This document shows positions 7,710-15,577 of a stretch of 30,032 nucleotides of DNA, in pieces (position 1 is the first letter of the stretch; every line of letters begins with the position of its first letter). A program made the position numbers and the translations under genes. Under the pieces are notes generated by a model. It was not told where the DNA came from. It was given only the letters and a program-made list of their open reading frames with translations, and made no database searches. This stretch comes from Scybalousia_A sp964626385 (GTDB taxonomy: Bacteria; Bacteroidota; Bacteroidia; Bacteroidales; P3): contig CAZVEO010000015.1 of NCBI GenBank assembly GCA_964626385.1, positions 1 through 30,032 of the forward strand, written 5' to 3'.

Positions 7710-7717
7710 TAGATTTG
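7710..7717 (+). promoter_or_regulatory. Possible -7 box of the pabABC operon
   Basis: TAGATTTG matches TAnnTTTG, but it lies about 115 bases before pabA and has only a T-rich -33 region. The leader in between shows no clear riboswitch or terminator. Confidence 0.35.
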
Positions 7718-7832
7718 TCGTAGGCCATCGACAAAGTCAATATCCTTTTCTTTGAAAAGAAATCCCAATGTATATAGGCATTTTTTATAATTGTTTTGAA
7801 ATTAAGAGTTTCAAAAGAAAGAAAATTTTATT

Positions 7833-8399
7833 GTGTATACATTGTTGATTGATAACCATGATTCTTTTACGTATAATATTTTTCATTTGTTAAAGAGGGT
7901 GGATGTTTTGAGTGAAATACGTGTTGTTGAGGTTGAAAAGATAAGAAAACAAGATTTACTCTTGGCAAGACGTGTCGTGCTCTCACCCGGAGCAGGCTTG
8001 CCAACAGAGTCTCCTTATCTTATGCAGGCTGTTGAATGGGCAGAGAAAACTTGTCCTTTGTTGGGTATTTGTTTGGGACATCAAGCCATAGCAATTCATT
8101 TTGGTGGTTCTTTGTTGCACTTAGACAAGCCTTTACATGGAGTGCAAAGTATTTTGAAAGTAAAAGATAACACTCCTTTGTTTGATAAAATAGGAAAAAT
8201 AAAGGTTGCTCGCTATCACTCTTGGGTAGTAGATAAAAAATCTTTTCCACAACAATTGCAGATAACCTCCTTAGCGGAAGATGGTTGTATAATGTCCTTT
8301 CAGCATAAGCAGTTGCCAATTTGGGGCATGCAATTTCACCCTGAATCTTTTGTTACAGAGGAAGGTTATCAAATGATTAGTAATTTTTTCAAACTATGA
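7833..8399 (+). CDS. pabA: Aminodeoxychorismate synthase glutaminase subunit
   Basis: This class I glutamine amidotransferase (188 residues) supplies ammonia from glutamine to PabB for p-aminobenzoate and folate synthesis. The N-terminus is LLIDNHDSFTYNIFHLL, the oxyanion loop SPGAG is at 51-55, the nucleophile motif GICLGHQ has Cys80, and HPES has His169 and Glu171, so the triad is complete. The start is GTG at 7833; a stop lies in frame at 7803 and no ATG lies between. The stop overlaps the pabB ATG (ATGA, 8396-8399). TrpG looks very similar, but the neighbours pabB and pabC decide for PabA. Confidence 0.93.
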   Translation: MYTLLIDNHDSFTYNIFHLLKRVDVLSEIRVVEVEKIRKQDLLLARRVVLSPGAGLPTESPYLMQAVEWAEKTCPLLGICLGHQAIAIHFGGSLLHLDKPLHGVQSILKVKDNTPLFDKIGKIKVARYHSWVVDKKSFPQQLQITSLAEDGCIMSFQHKQLPIWGMQFHPESFVTEEGYQMISNFFKL

Positions 8400-9370
8400 T
8401 AGATTTTATTTTCACACATCAGGCAGTCGCTTTGATGAATAAATTGGGAAAAGAAAGAAAAGATTTTCTTTTTGCCTTTGATTATGAGTTGAGCAAAGCC
8501 TTTGTAATAGAAGAGCCACTTAAACAGAAAGAGATTCTTTTTTCTGTAGGTGATTATAATAATGGAGAAAAATTTTTCCCCAAAAATAAGGTAAATATTT
8601 GTCCTCATTTTGTGGATTATTCTTTTTATAAGGAAGGTTTTCAAATAGTAAAAAATTCTCTTTTGCGAGGAGATACTTATCTTGCTAACTATACGGTGCC
8701 AACTCCAATAGAAACAACAAATTCTTTGCAAGAAATATTTTATTCTACTAAAAGTCTTTTCAAACTCTATGTGCCAAATGCTTTTGTGTGTTTTTCTCCT
8801 GAGCGTTTTGTAAAGATAGAAAACAACAAAATTTTTACTTTTCCAATGAAAGGTACTATTGATGCTCGCTTGCCACAAGCTTCTACAATGATTTTAAACG
8901 ACAAGAAAGAAACAGCCGAGCATATAACTATAGTAGACCTTTTGAGAAATGATATAGGTATGGTAGCAAATAATGTGAGAGTGGAAAGATTTCGTTATAT
9001 AGATGAAATAAAAACCGATAAAGGTAGTATTTTGCAAGTCAGTAGCGAAATAGTTGGAGATTTGGATGAGAATTGGTATTCTTGTTTGGGAAATATAATA
9101 CTGAAACTTTTGCCAGCCGGTTCTATTTGTGGTGCTCCAAAACAATCCACTATACGAGCAATTGCCAAAGCCGAAAAAAAGAAACGAGGTTTTTATACAG
9201 GTGTGTTTGGTTATTTTGATGGCAATAGGCTTGATAGTGCTGTGCTTATAAGATTTATAAAAAAAGAGGGAAAGAACTATTTTTTTCGTTCGGGCGGAGG
9301 TATCACGGTAAATAGCGACTGTAAAAAAGAATACGATGAGGTTAATCAAAAAATATATTTACCTTTATGA
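8396..9370 (+). CDS. pabB: Aminodeoxychorismate synthase component I
   Basis: PabB is a chorismate-binding enzyme that aminates chorismate to 4-amino-4-deoxychorismate. At 324 residues it has the catalytic core without the longer N-terminal domain of E. coli PabB, a compact form I associate with Bacteroidetes. The motif PMKGT has Lys152, the lysine that marks PabB; anthranilate synthase has Ala there. Other core motifs are HITIVDLLRNDIG, LLPAGSICGAPKQ, GFYTGVFGYFDG and RSGGGIT. It is coupled to both neighbours by ATGA overlaps at 8396 and 9367. Confidence 0.95.
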   Translation: MIDFIFTHQAVALMNKLGKERKDFLFAFDYELSKAFVIEEPLKQKEILFSVGDYNNGEKFFPKNKVNICPHFVDYSFYKEGFQIVKNSLLRGDTYLANYTVPTPIETTNSLQEIFYSTKSLFKLYVPNAFVCFSPERFVKIENNKIFTFPMKGTIDARLPQASTMILNDKKETAEHITIVDLLRNDIGMVANNVRVERFRYIDEIKTDKGSILQVSSEIVGDLDENWYSCLGNIILKLLPAGSICGAPKQSTIRAIAKAEKKKRGFYTGVFGYFDGNRLDSAVLIRFIKKEGKNYFFRSGGGITVNSDCKKEYDEVNQKIYLPL

Positions 9371-9981
9371 ATTATAAACCGATATTTATAGAAACTATTC
9401 GTATTACTGAGGGTAATATCTCTTTTTTGGACTATCATCAACAAAGAGTAGATAAAACACTTTTAGATCACAATTTGCCTCCATTGAATATAGTAAAGTT
9501 GTTATATAATTTGCCCGCAACAGTTCCCAAACCCATATGTCGTTGCAGAATAATTTACGGGCAGTGTCCTGTTCAAATATCTTTTTTGCCTTACACACCA
9601 ATAGAAAGAGAAAGAGTAAAAATAATTAAAAATGATAAAATATCTTATTCCTATAAATATGCTGATAGAGTAGAAATAGATAAGATTTTGCGTTTTTCCA
9701 ATTGTGAGGACGCAATAATAGTAAAGGAAAATATGATTACCGACTCTTGTGTTGCCAATCTTGTGTTTGAAAACAAAGAAGGACTTTTTACTCCTACCAC
9801 TCCTTTACTTCAAGGAACGGAAAGACAAAGACTGCTTGACAAAGGAATAATCTCTTTAAGAGAAATTGCTTTGGACAATGTTAAAGAATATAAACATATT
9901 TATTTTATCAATGCAATGATGCCCTTTGGTACAATGCCACCTTTCCCGATTAAAAATTTACACCCACAGGGTGTAGCCTGA
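9367..9981 (+). CDS. pabC: Aminodeoxychorismate lyase (class IV aminotransferase fold)
   Basis: PabC is a PLP enzyme that removes pyruvate from aminodeoxychorismate to give p-aminobenzoate. The 204-residue protein has the small domain start ETIRITEGNISFLDYHQQR and the probable PLP lysine Lys97 in YKYADR. ENMITDSCVANLVF corresponds to the class IV E-x-N-F region, and TPLLQGTERQRLL to the loop near the cofactor phosphate. The last residues (HPQGVA) and the stop codon are encoded by palindromic repeat cluster R3, so the original C-terminus was probably replaced. It is translationally coupled to pabB by ATGA. Confidence 0.9.
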   Translation: MNYKPIFIETIRITEGNISFLDYHQQRVDKTLLDHNLPPLNIVKLLYNLPATVPKPICRCRIIYGQCPVQISFLPYTPIERERVKIIKNDKISYSYKYADRVEIDKILRFSNCEDAIIVKENMITDSCVANLVFENKEGLFTPTTPLLQGTERQRLLDKGIISLREIALDNVKEYKHIYFINAMMPFGTMPPFPIKNLHPQGVA

Positions 9982-10117
9982 GGCTGTTCTATAAGAGCAG
10001 AGCCGTTAACTTTATAGGTTACTATAGGTTGTTATAAGTTAGCATAGACGCAAAGTGTATTATTTTTTTTAATGACTTTGCTCTTATAGAACAGCCTTAG
10101 GCTGCAACTTATTACAG
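9961..10117. repeat. Palindromic-word cluster R3, overlapping the pabC 3' end
   Basis: It starts with CACCC-ACA-GGGTG inside pabC. Two inverted arms of about 32 bases follow (9973-10004 and 10074-10105), containing AGCC-TGA-GGCT and AGCC-TTA-GGCT with GTTCTATAAGAGCA, separated by about 70 bases with TAGGTTA motifs. The arms differ at only a few positions. They could form a large cruciform or RNA hairpin. Confidence 0.8.
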
Positions 10118-10127
10118 CGGATAAAAA

Positions 10128-10162
10128 AAAAGATGGTAGCGGGTTGGGGGCTACCATCTTTT
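10128..10162. terminator. Bidirectional terminator between pabABC and the M16 gene
   Basis: AAAAGATGGTAGC (10128-10140) and GCTACCATCTTTT (10150-10162) form a perfect 13-bp stem with a 9-base G-rich loop. A-rich and T-rich flanks let it work on both strands. It lies between the convergent pabC and M16 protease genes. Confidence 0.9.
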
Positions 10163-10184
10163 GTATAAATATTTTTGATTTTTC

Positions 10185-13100
10185 TTAGTATCCAAATACT
10201 TGCTCTAAGGAAAGTTTTTCTACATTGCCAAAGGCTTTCAAACCCTCCATATCTACTTCGCTCTCATTACCAAGAACAACAACCGTACGTTTCTTTCCTT
10301 TTATATATTTTTTATTAAAGTCCAAAACGTCATTAAGTTGCATTGTTTTTATGGTATTGTATTCCTTTTCTTGCCAACCGTTAGTTAATCCCATTTTTTG
10401 AGTGTAAAGATAAGAATTTATTATTCCCATTTTACTTGTACGATTTGTACGATAAGAAGAAATCAAAGATTGTTTTGCTATATCAAAGTTCTGTGCAGAG
10501 ATGGGCATATTTTCAAACAAATCTGTAAAAGCATTCAAGGCATCCATAAGTTTATCATTCTGTGTGCCTATGTGAGACATATTCATATAATGATGGTTTT
10601 TCTCACTTGGTGTAACAAAATAAGCCGCTGCCGAATATGCCAATGAACGTTTTTCTCTTATTTCTTGGAAAACAATACTATTCATACTACCACCAAAATA
10701 TTCATTGTAAATATCCACTTTTGGAGTTAAAACAGAAGAAAAAGTCTCATCTGCTGTTGTCAATTGACGACAAAGAGATTGTTTTGCATCATAATGAATA
10801 AAGTATACTTTGTTTTCTTTGGTAGGTTGCAAATCAAAATTTGGCTGTTTGATAAGCATTGACTTCTTTATATTTACCTTGTGCATCTTGTTAAGAATAG
10901 ACTCCACATCTTTCAAAGACTTGTTGCCATAGAACAAAACAGTATGTTTTTGGTCAGTCATAATCCTTATCATATCAGTAACATCTTTGGCAGTCAAAGA
11001 ATTTATCTCCTCATCGCTAAGAGTGTATTTCAAAGAATTTTCACCATAGTTGGCAAAAGAAACAAGGCGAGAGAAAATACGATTTTGGTTACTTTTAGCA
11101 TCTTGTCTTGATTTTAATACATCAAGTTTTACATTTGCCACAGCCTCATCGCTTATCTTAGGGTTGTTTATTATATCCTCAACAATAGCAAGGGCTTTTT
11201 CCATATTTTCAGTAAGTCCTTCAATATTGATAGTAGCATACTCACCACCGCCCATACTTATACTATAATCGCAAGCAATATCATACATTTCTCTTTTTAT
11301 CTGTGCAAGAGAACGATTCTTACTTTCCAAATAATCCATTGCATTGTTGCAAGCAGAAGCCATTTTATTGTAACGATAACCAAAATCATATCTAAAAGTA
11401 AGTTGAAATCTACCATTTTGATTATTTTCTACATAAAGAACCTCAGAACCTTTTTTTAATTTGCCTTTTTTCATATCCTTCTCATAATTGACAAACACAG
11501 GTTCTATTTCTTTAACTTTCATATTTTTGATTTCTGTTAAGAAAGGACTCTCAACATCTCTATTTACAACCACAGGAGTTATTGCTGGTTTTTCCACTTT
11601 TGTAACTTCTTTTGGCTCACCCTGACGTTTGTAAATAACAACATAATTATTGTCTTTGAAAATACGTTTTGCAAAATCAATCAACTCTTGTTTGGTTATC
11701 TTAGACATTTGCTCCAACTCATTTACAGCATCTTGCCAATCTTGATGAGCTAAATAAGCGTTTATCATACTCATAGCACGAGAACTATTGCTCTCCAAAC
11801 CTTTCATTTCATCAAGTTTTAGATTATTGATAGCTGCTGTAAGAAGCGTTTCATCCCATTTGCCACTTTTGAATATTTCTATTTGTTGTAATAGCAAATC
11901 TCTAACTTGGTCAAGCGTTTGTCCTTGTTTTGGCATACCAACAAGCAAGAAAGCAGTATAATCATTAAGACTCATTACTCCACTACCTGCGTACATGGTA
12001 AGTTGCTTTTGGTTTATATTCTCATCTATCAAACCGCAAGAACCGTTTGACAATATTCCGTCCATAAGATTAGCAAGCAAAACATCCCTACTACCATTAC
12101 CCGCATCAATACGAAAACCTATTCTGATATTTTCAGCCTCTAACCCCCAAACATCAACCTTTTTAACCTCTGTTATTTCAGGTTCTTTTATTGGTTTAAA
12201 TTCAGGGACTTTCTTTGCTGGTATTTTCCCAAAATATTTATTAATAAGTTTGATTGCTTCCTCTGGGTCAAAATCACCACTCATAGCAATGCAATAATTA
12301 TTTGGTACATAGTAGTTTTCAAAGTGCTTTTTGATATTATCCAAAGAAGGATTTTTCAAATGCTCTATTGTTCCTATTGTTGTTTGTGTTCCATATGGGT
12401 GATTTGGGAAAAGAGCAAGGTTAAGTGCTTCAAAAACTTTTCTTCCATCGTTAGCCATACCCATATTTTTTTCCTCATATACGGCTTCCAATTCTGTATG
12501 GAAAAGTCTAAACACAGGGTCTGAAAATCTGTTACTTTCTACTTTTAACCATCTTTCTAACTCATTAGAAGGTATATCCTCTTGATAAACAGTCATATCA
12601 TTGGATGTAAAAGCATTTGTACCCTGTGCTCCTATCAAAGACATCATTTTGTCATATTCGTTAGGAATTGCGTATTGAGAAGCCAAATAAGAAACAGAGT
12701 CTATTTGGTGATATATCTCCGTTCTTTTTTGTGAGTCGGTAGTGTGATTATAAACCTCATATAATCTTTCTATTTCTTGTATGTAAGGTTTCTCTTTCTC
12801 CCAATTCAAAGTACCGAAAGAAGTTGTTCCTTTAAACATCAAATGCTCCAAATAGTGAGAAAGTCCTGTGGATTCGCTTGGGTCGTTCTTACTACCCACT
12901 CTTACAGCAATATAGGTTTGTATTCTTGGGTTATCCTTATTTACAGAAAGGAAAACCTCCAAACCATTGTCCAAAGTATAATGAACAACATTCATTGGGT
13001 CATTCTTATACGTCTTTTTATTAAAATTCTGTGCATTAAGCGAAAAAACCATAAGCACAAAAACAAACAAAACAAGTTGTTTAACTATTCTTCTATTCAT
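10185..13100 (-). CDS. Secreted M16-family zinc metallopeptidase
   Basis: The 971-residue protein has an N-terminal signal peptide (basic MNRRIVKQ, hydrophobic core LVLFVFVLMVFSL, cleavage near NAQ). The first M16 domain has the inverted zinc motif HYLEH (His82, Glu85, His86) and the downstream ligand stretch LEAVYEEKNMG. A second, inactive-type M16 domain follows (around residue 540 on, with REKRSLAYSAAAYF near the end), as in PqqL and other two-domain insulinase-like proteases of the periplasm. It presumably degrades peptides outside the cytoplasm; the substrate is unknown. I start at the ATG at 13100; the frame extends two codons further to a TTG. A -7 box lies about 35 bases upstream. It ends at a strong terminator. 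Confidence 0.93.
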   Translation of the reverse strand: MNRRIVKQLVLFVFVLMVFSLNAQNFNKKTYKNDPMNVVHYTLDNGLEVFLSVNKDNPRIQTYIAVRVGSKNDPSESTGLSHYLEHLMFKGTTSFGTLNWEKEKPYIQEIERLYEVYNHTTDSQKRTEIYHQIDSVSYLASQYAIPNEYDKMMSLIGAQGTNAFTSNDMTVYQEDIPSNELERWLKVESNRFSDPVFRLFHTELEAVYEEKNMGMANDGRKVFEALNLALFPNHPYGTQTTIGTIEHLKNPSLDNIKKHFENYYVPNNYCIAMSGDFDPEEAIKLINKYFGKIPAKKVPEFKPIKEPEITEVKKVDVWGLEAENIRIGFRIDAGNGSRDVLLANLMDGILSNGSCGLIDENINQKQLTMYAGSGVMSLNDYTAFLLVGMPKQGQTLDQVRDLLLQQIEIFKSGKWDETLLTAAINNLKLDEMKGLESNSSRAMSMINAYLAHQDWQDAVNELEQMSKITKQELIDFAKRIFKDNNYVVIYKRQGEPKEVTKVEKPAITPVVVNRDVESPFLTEIKNMKVKEIEPVFVNYEKDMKKGKLKKGSEVLYVENNQNGRFQLTFRYDFGYRYNKMASACNNAMDYLESKNRSLAQIKREMYDIACDYSISMGGGEYATINIEGLTENMEKALAIVEDIINNPKISDEAVANVKLDVLKSRQDAKSNQNRIFSRLVSFANYGENSLKYTLSDEEINSLTAKDVTDMIRIMTDQKHTVLFYGNKSLKDVESILNKMHKVNIKKSMLIKQPNFDLQPTKENKVYFIHYDAKQSLCRQLTTADETFSSVLTPKVDIYNEYFGGSMNSIVFQEIREKRSLAYSAAAYFVTPSEKNHHYMNMSHIGTQNDKLMDALNAFTDLFENMPISAQNFDIAKQSLISSYRTNRTSKMGIINSYLYTQKMGLTNGWQEKEYNTIKTMQLNDVLDFNKKYIKGKKRTVVVLGNESEVDMEGLKAFGNVEKLSLEQVFGY

Positions 13101-13134
13101 ATTCAATTAGTATATTGGTTATTTTTCTTTGTCG

Positions 13135-13142
13135 CAAAGGTA
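13135..13142 (-). promoter_or_regulatory. -7 box of the M16 protease gene
   Basis: The minus strand reads TACCTTTG, matching TAnnTTTG, 34 bases before the ATG at 13100 and just past the pyrI stop. The protease therefore probably has its own promoter. Confidence 0.5.
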
Positions 13143-13157
13143 AAATTTAATAAATAC

Positions 13158-13616
13158 CTATTCTTTTATGTTTATATCTGTCATTGTTTTTTCACAATAA
13201 TGGCATTCCAAAGTAAGTGGTTCTTTTTCTACTACATTAAAAATAGTATCCATTTCCTCTACATTGGTTATGCAGTTGGGATTGATACACTTAACTATTT
13301 TTTGTATTTCACTTGGAATTTCCATTTTTCTTTTTTCGGTTACCTCATAATTCTTTATAGTTATAAGGGTTGCCGTTGGAGCAATGATAGACAATTTGTC
13401 CAACTCTTCTTTAGCAAAATATTTGTTAGTAGCCTTTATAATACCTTTTCTACCATATTTTTTACTTTCCAAATTGGTACCTATAAGAATTTCATCACAA
13501 GCATTGTCCAAGCCCAAAATTCTCACCACCGAGAAAACTTTATCCGCTGGTATATGGTCTATTACCGTGCCGTTTTCTATTTTTTTTACTATAAGTTCTT
13601 TATTGTTAGTTGTCAT
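13158..13616 (-). CDS. pyrI: Aspartate carbamoyltransferase regulatory chain
   Basis: PyrI binds the allosteric nucleotides (CTP, UTP, ATP) and links PyrB trimers through a zinc domain. The 152-residue protein has the nucleotide domain with VIDHIPADKVFSVVRILG near the start. The zinc ligands are Cys110, Cys115, Cys138 and Cys141, with the spacing CxxxxC...CxxC of the family. It starts at an ATG 27 bases after pyrB and shares its transcript, so it falls under the same leader control. Confidence 0.97.
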   Translation of the reverse strand: MTTNNKELIVKKIENGTVIDHIPADKVFSVVRILGLDNACDEILIGTNLESKKYGRKGIIKATNKYFAKEELDKLSIIAPTATLITIKNYEVTEKRKMEIPSEIQKIVKCINPNCITNVEEMDTIFNVVEKEPLTLECHYCEKTMTDINIKE

Positions 13617-13643
13617 TTTTATTCTTTTTTAGAGTTTCACAAT

Positions 13644-14573
13644 TTATTTTATTCTGTCTGCATAACCCAAAATTGAAGTTATAAGAGCCTGACGCACATA
13701 CATGCCATTTTTTGCTTGTTGGAAATAATAAGCATATTTGGTCTTGTCTACATTCATGGCTATCTCATTGACTCTTGGCAAAGGGTGAAGTATTTTCATA
13801 TTATCTTTGCAATCTTGTAACATAGAGGCATCCAAAATGTAGGAATTTTTTACTTTTTCATATTCCAAAACATCCGGGAAACGTTCTTTCTGAATACGAG
13901 TCATATAGATAATATCAGCGAAAGGAATAATATCTTCAAGTTTTCTATACTCATGGAATTTCAAGCCTGCGTTGGTTACATAATTTTTAACATAGTTTGG
14001 CATTGCTAAACTTTCTGGAGAAACAAAATGAAACTCAGCCTTAAAATTACTCATAGCCTGCACTAAAGAATGTACAGTACGACCATATTTAAGGTCACCA
14101 ACCATTGCTATTTGCAAATTTTCCAATGTACCTTGTGTCTTTCTTATAGAATACAAATCAAGCATACACTGTGTAGGGTGTTGGTTGGCTCCATCACCTG
14201 CATTGATAACTGGCACTGGACTCACCTCACTTGCCCAACGAGAAGCACCGTCCTTGTGATGACGCATAACAATGATATCAGCGTATGAGGAAACCATCAT
14301 AATAGTATCGTGCAAACTTTCTCCTTTTTGCAAAGACGTAGCCGTAGGGTTGGAAAAACCTATTACTCTTGCTCCAAGACGATTGGCTGCAGTTTCAAAT
14401 GAAAGACGTGTTCTTGTAGAAGGTTCAAAAAACAATGAGCCTACAACTTTATCAGATAATACAGGCTGATTTGGTTCTTTTTCAAATTTTTCAGCCAAGT
14501 CCAATACAGCCAAATAATCTTCCTTTGTATAATCTGTAATGGATATTAGATTTTTGTTTTTAAGATTGACCAT
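13644..14573 (-). CDS. pyrB: Aspartate carbamoyltransferase catalytic chain
   Basis: PyrB joins carbamoyl phosphate and aspartate, the first committed step of pyrimidine synthesis. The 309-residue protein has the carbamoyl-phosphate loop FFEPSTRTRLSFE (STRTR at 52-56), SLQKGES with Lys83 of the 80s loop, HPTQ (132-135), the 230s loop around MTRIQKERF, and HPLPRVNEI. The length is normal. Start: ATG at 14573. A leader of about 170 bases with a leader ORF and hairpin precedes it. Confidence 0.98.
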   Translation of the reverse strand: MVNLKNKNLISITDYTKEDYLAVLDLAEKFEKEPNQPVLSDKVVGSLFFEPSTRTRLSFETAANRLGARVIGFSNPTATSLQKGESLHDTIMMVSSYADIIVMRHHKDGASRWASEVSPVPVINAGDGANQHPTQCMLDLYSIRKTQGTLENLQIAMVGDLKYGRTVHSLVQAMSNFKAEFHFVSPESLAMPNYVKNYVTNAGLKFHEYRKLEDIIPFADIIYMTRIQKERFPDVLEYEKVKNSYILDASMLQDCKDNMKILHPLPRVNEIAMNVDKTKYAYYFQQAKNGMYVRQALITSILGYADRIK

Positions 14574-14635
14574 AATTATAGTTTTTATTTTGTTATACTT
14601 CTTTTCTTCTATACACTAATCTTTATTAAAAAAAT

Positions 14636-14661
14636 AGCGACCTCTTTAAATAAAAGTCGCT
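14636..14661 (-). terminator. Candidate transcription attenuator in the pyrBI leader
   Basis: On the minus-strand transcript AGCGAC pairs with GTCGCT (6 bp, G/C-rich for this genome). Further pairing of TTTT with AAAG is possible inside the 14-base loop. The hairpin is followed directly by ATTTTTTT and preceded by an eight-T run (TTTATTTTTTTTG). It lies 63 bases before the pyrB ATG, so a terminator here can only act as an attenuator. The leader ORF stop falls in the loop. Confidence 0.65.
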
Positions 14662-14744
14662 TGATTTACAAAAAAAATAAACTCTTTGGAGAATATATTT
14701 CCCTCTTTATTTTCCTCTACTAATATTTGCGTTAAATCATTCAT
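14646..14744 (-). CDS. Putative pyrBI leader peptide (32 residues)
   Basis: The ATG at 14744 opens 32 codons ending in TAA at 14646-14648. The peptide begins MNDLTQILVEENKEG and ends KEFIFFVNQATFI. Codons 22-25 are TTT ATT TTT TTT, lying on the U-rich tract just before the attenuator hairpin. The stop lies inside the hairpin loop, so a translating ribosome would cover the 5' arm and block the terminator. In E. coli pyrBI a 44-codon leader peptide works in this way, with UTP-dependent pausing of RNA polymerase deciding whether the ribosome catches up. The ATG lies only about 9 bases from the -7 box, so translation would be leaderless or nearly so. Expression is inferred, not shown. Confidence 0.55.
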   Translation of the reverse strand: MNDLTQILVEENKEGNIFSKEFIFFVNQATFI

Positions 14745-14752
14745 ATACTTTG

Positions 14753-14782
14753 CAAAGATATATATTTTTTTCAACCTTGCAA
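14753..14782 (-). promoter_or_regulatory. pyrBI promoter
   Basis: The minus strand reads TTG (14782-14780), 19 bases, then TATCTTTG (14760-14753). This fits the Bacteroidetes TTTG-N19/20-TAnnTTTG promoter. The start of transcription is expected near 14746. Confidence 0.75.
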
Positions 14783-14835
14783 TATATTTTTTCTTTTTTT
14801 TCTTTTCTTAGTGCTAATTTGGTGTAAGAAATTGA

Positions 14836-14957
14836 TGAAAAAAGTAACGACTCTGCCCTTATCTCAACTTATAATAACCTATCATAACCTCTGCAAAAAA
14901 AAGTAACGGCTATGCCCTTATAAAACACCCAGTGGGTGTAACCTATGCTAACCTATC
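14836..14957. repeat. Palindromic-word cluster R4
   Basis: Two units begin GTAACGACTCTGCCCTTAT and GTAACGGCTATGCCCTTATA. The second continues AAAACACCC-AGT-GGGTGT. Both are followed by TAACCTATCATAACCT-type AT-rich spacers. The cluster directly abuts repeat copy 2. Confidence 0.8.
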
Positions 14958-14967
14958 AAAAAAATCC

Positions 14968-15363
14968 CTCAAAAAATATTTTTTCGGGAAATCGCGTAAA
15001 TACCCATTTAAAAGCAAAAAACAAGAGTGCTGCTACTGATTATCAAATATTTAACCTTTTTCGAATGGTCAAAATTAGGCAATTTTCCTGAAAATCAGCG
15101 TTTTCGAGAGGGTTTTTGAAGAAAATTTTTTTCAAATCGGGATTTTTCAAAAATGAATCTTCGTTTTATTTCAACGAATCTTCGTTTCGATAAAATGAAA
15201 CGAAGATTCGTTATCGTTGATTATCAAGTGGTTACAGGGCTAAAAATGGTAAATTTTGTGGTAGGTATCTTTTTCTCTTACAAAGTTACGAACATTTTTT
15301 GACCTGACCAAACGCGTGCACACTTTTTTTTTGTAACTTACTGATAATCAGTAAACCGATTTC
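14968..15363 (-). repeat. Full copy 2 of the ~395-bp dispersed repeat
   Basis: This is an inverted copy of 29532-29925, about 396 bases long. On the minus strand it begins GAAATCGGTTTACTGATTATCAG, here with the perfect palindrome TTACTGATTATCAGTAA. It then has a promoter block (TTTG at 15312-15309, 20 bases from TTG, TAACTTTG at 15288-15281), a hairpin with 15-bp arms (ACGAATCTTCGTTTC) and the end GCGATTTCCCG plus a T-run. Left and right ends carry a short inverted match (GAAATCG/CGATTTC). No conserved ORF is present. It points toward pyrB. It may be a non-coding RNA gene or a MITE-like element. Confidence 0.9.
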
Positions 15364-15384
15364 TCTATTTTTTTTGTAAGTTTT

Positions 15385-15577
15385 GTTAGGTTTGAATAGG
15401 TTGTTATAAGTTACTATGAGTTAGCATAACGCATAAGCGAAGCACCCACATGGTGTTTCATAAGGGCAAATCCATTACATTTTTTTACGGCTCTGCCCTT
15501 ATAGAACAGGCTGTGCCTGTGCTAACCTATAAAGTAAAAAGACTATGCCCTTATAAAACAGGCTTAGCCTGTGCCTG
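15385..15577. repeat. Palindromic-word cluster R5
   Basis: TAGGTT/TAAGTTA spacers are followed by a GCATAAGCGAAG motif, CACCC-ACA-TGGTG, GGGCAAATCC, GGCTCTGCCCTTATAGAACA, CAGGC-TGT-GCCTG, GACTATGCCCTTATAAAACA and CAGGC-TTA-GCCTG. The cluster ends directly at the stop codon of the DUF4831 gene. The gap 14574-15577 holds only the pyrBI leader, R4, repeat copy 2 and R5. Confidence 0.8.

Noticed and set aside
7718..7832. Riboswitch in the pabABC leader
   Set aside because: No known folate or other riboswitch signature or terminator/antiterminator pair is visible.
8369..8878. 169-codon minus-strand ORF opposite pabB
   Set aside because: It is antisense to the well-supported pabB and has shadow-frame composition with no recognisable motif.
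12777..13676. 299-codon plus-strand ORF overlapping the M16 and pyrI genes
   Set aside because: It is antisense to two clearly recognised genes, is rich in Phe, Tyr and Ser as expected of a shadow frame, and has no domain motif.
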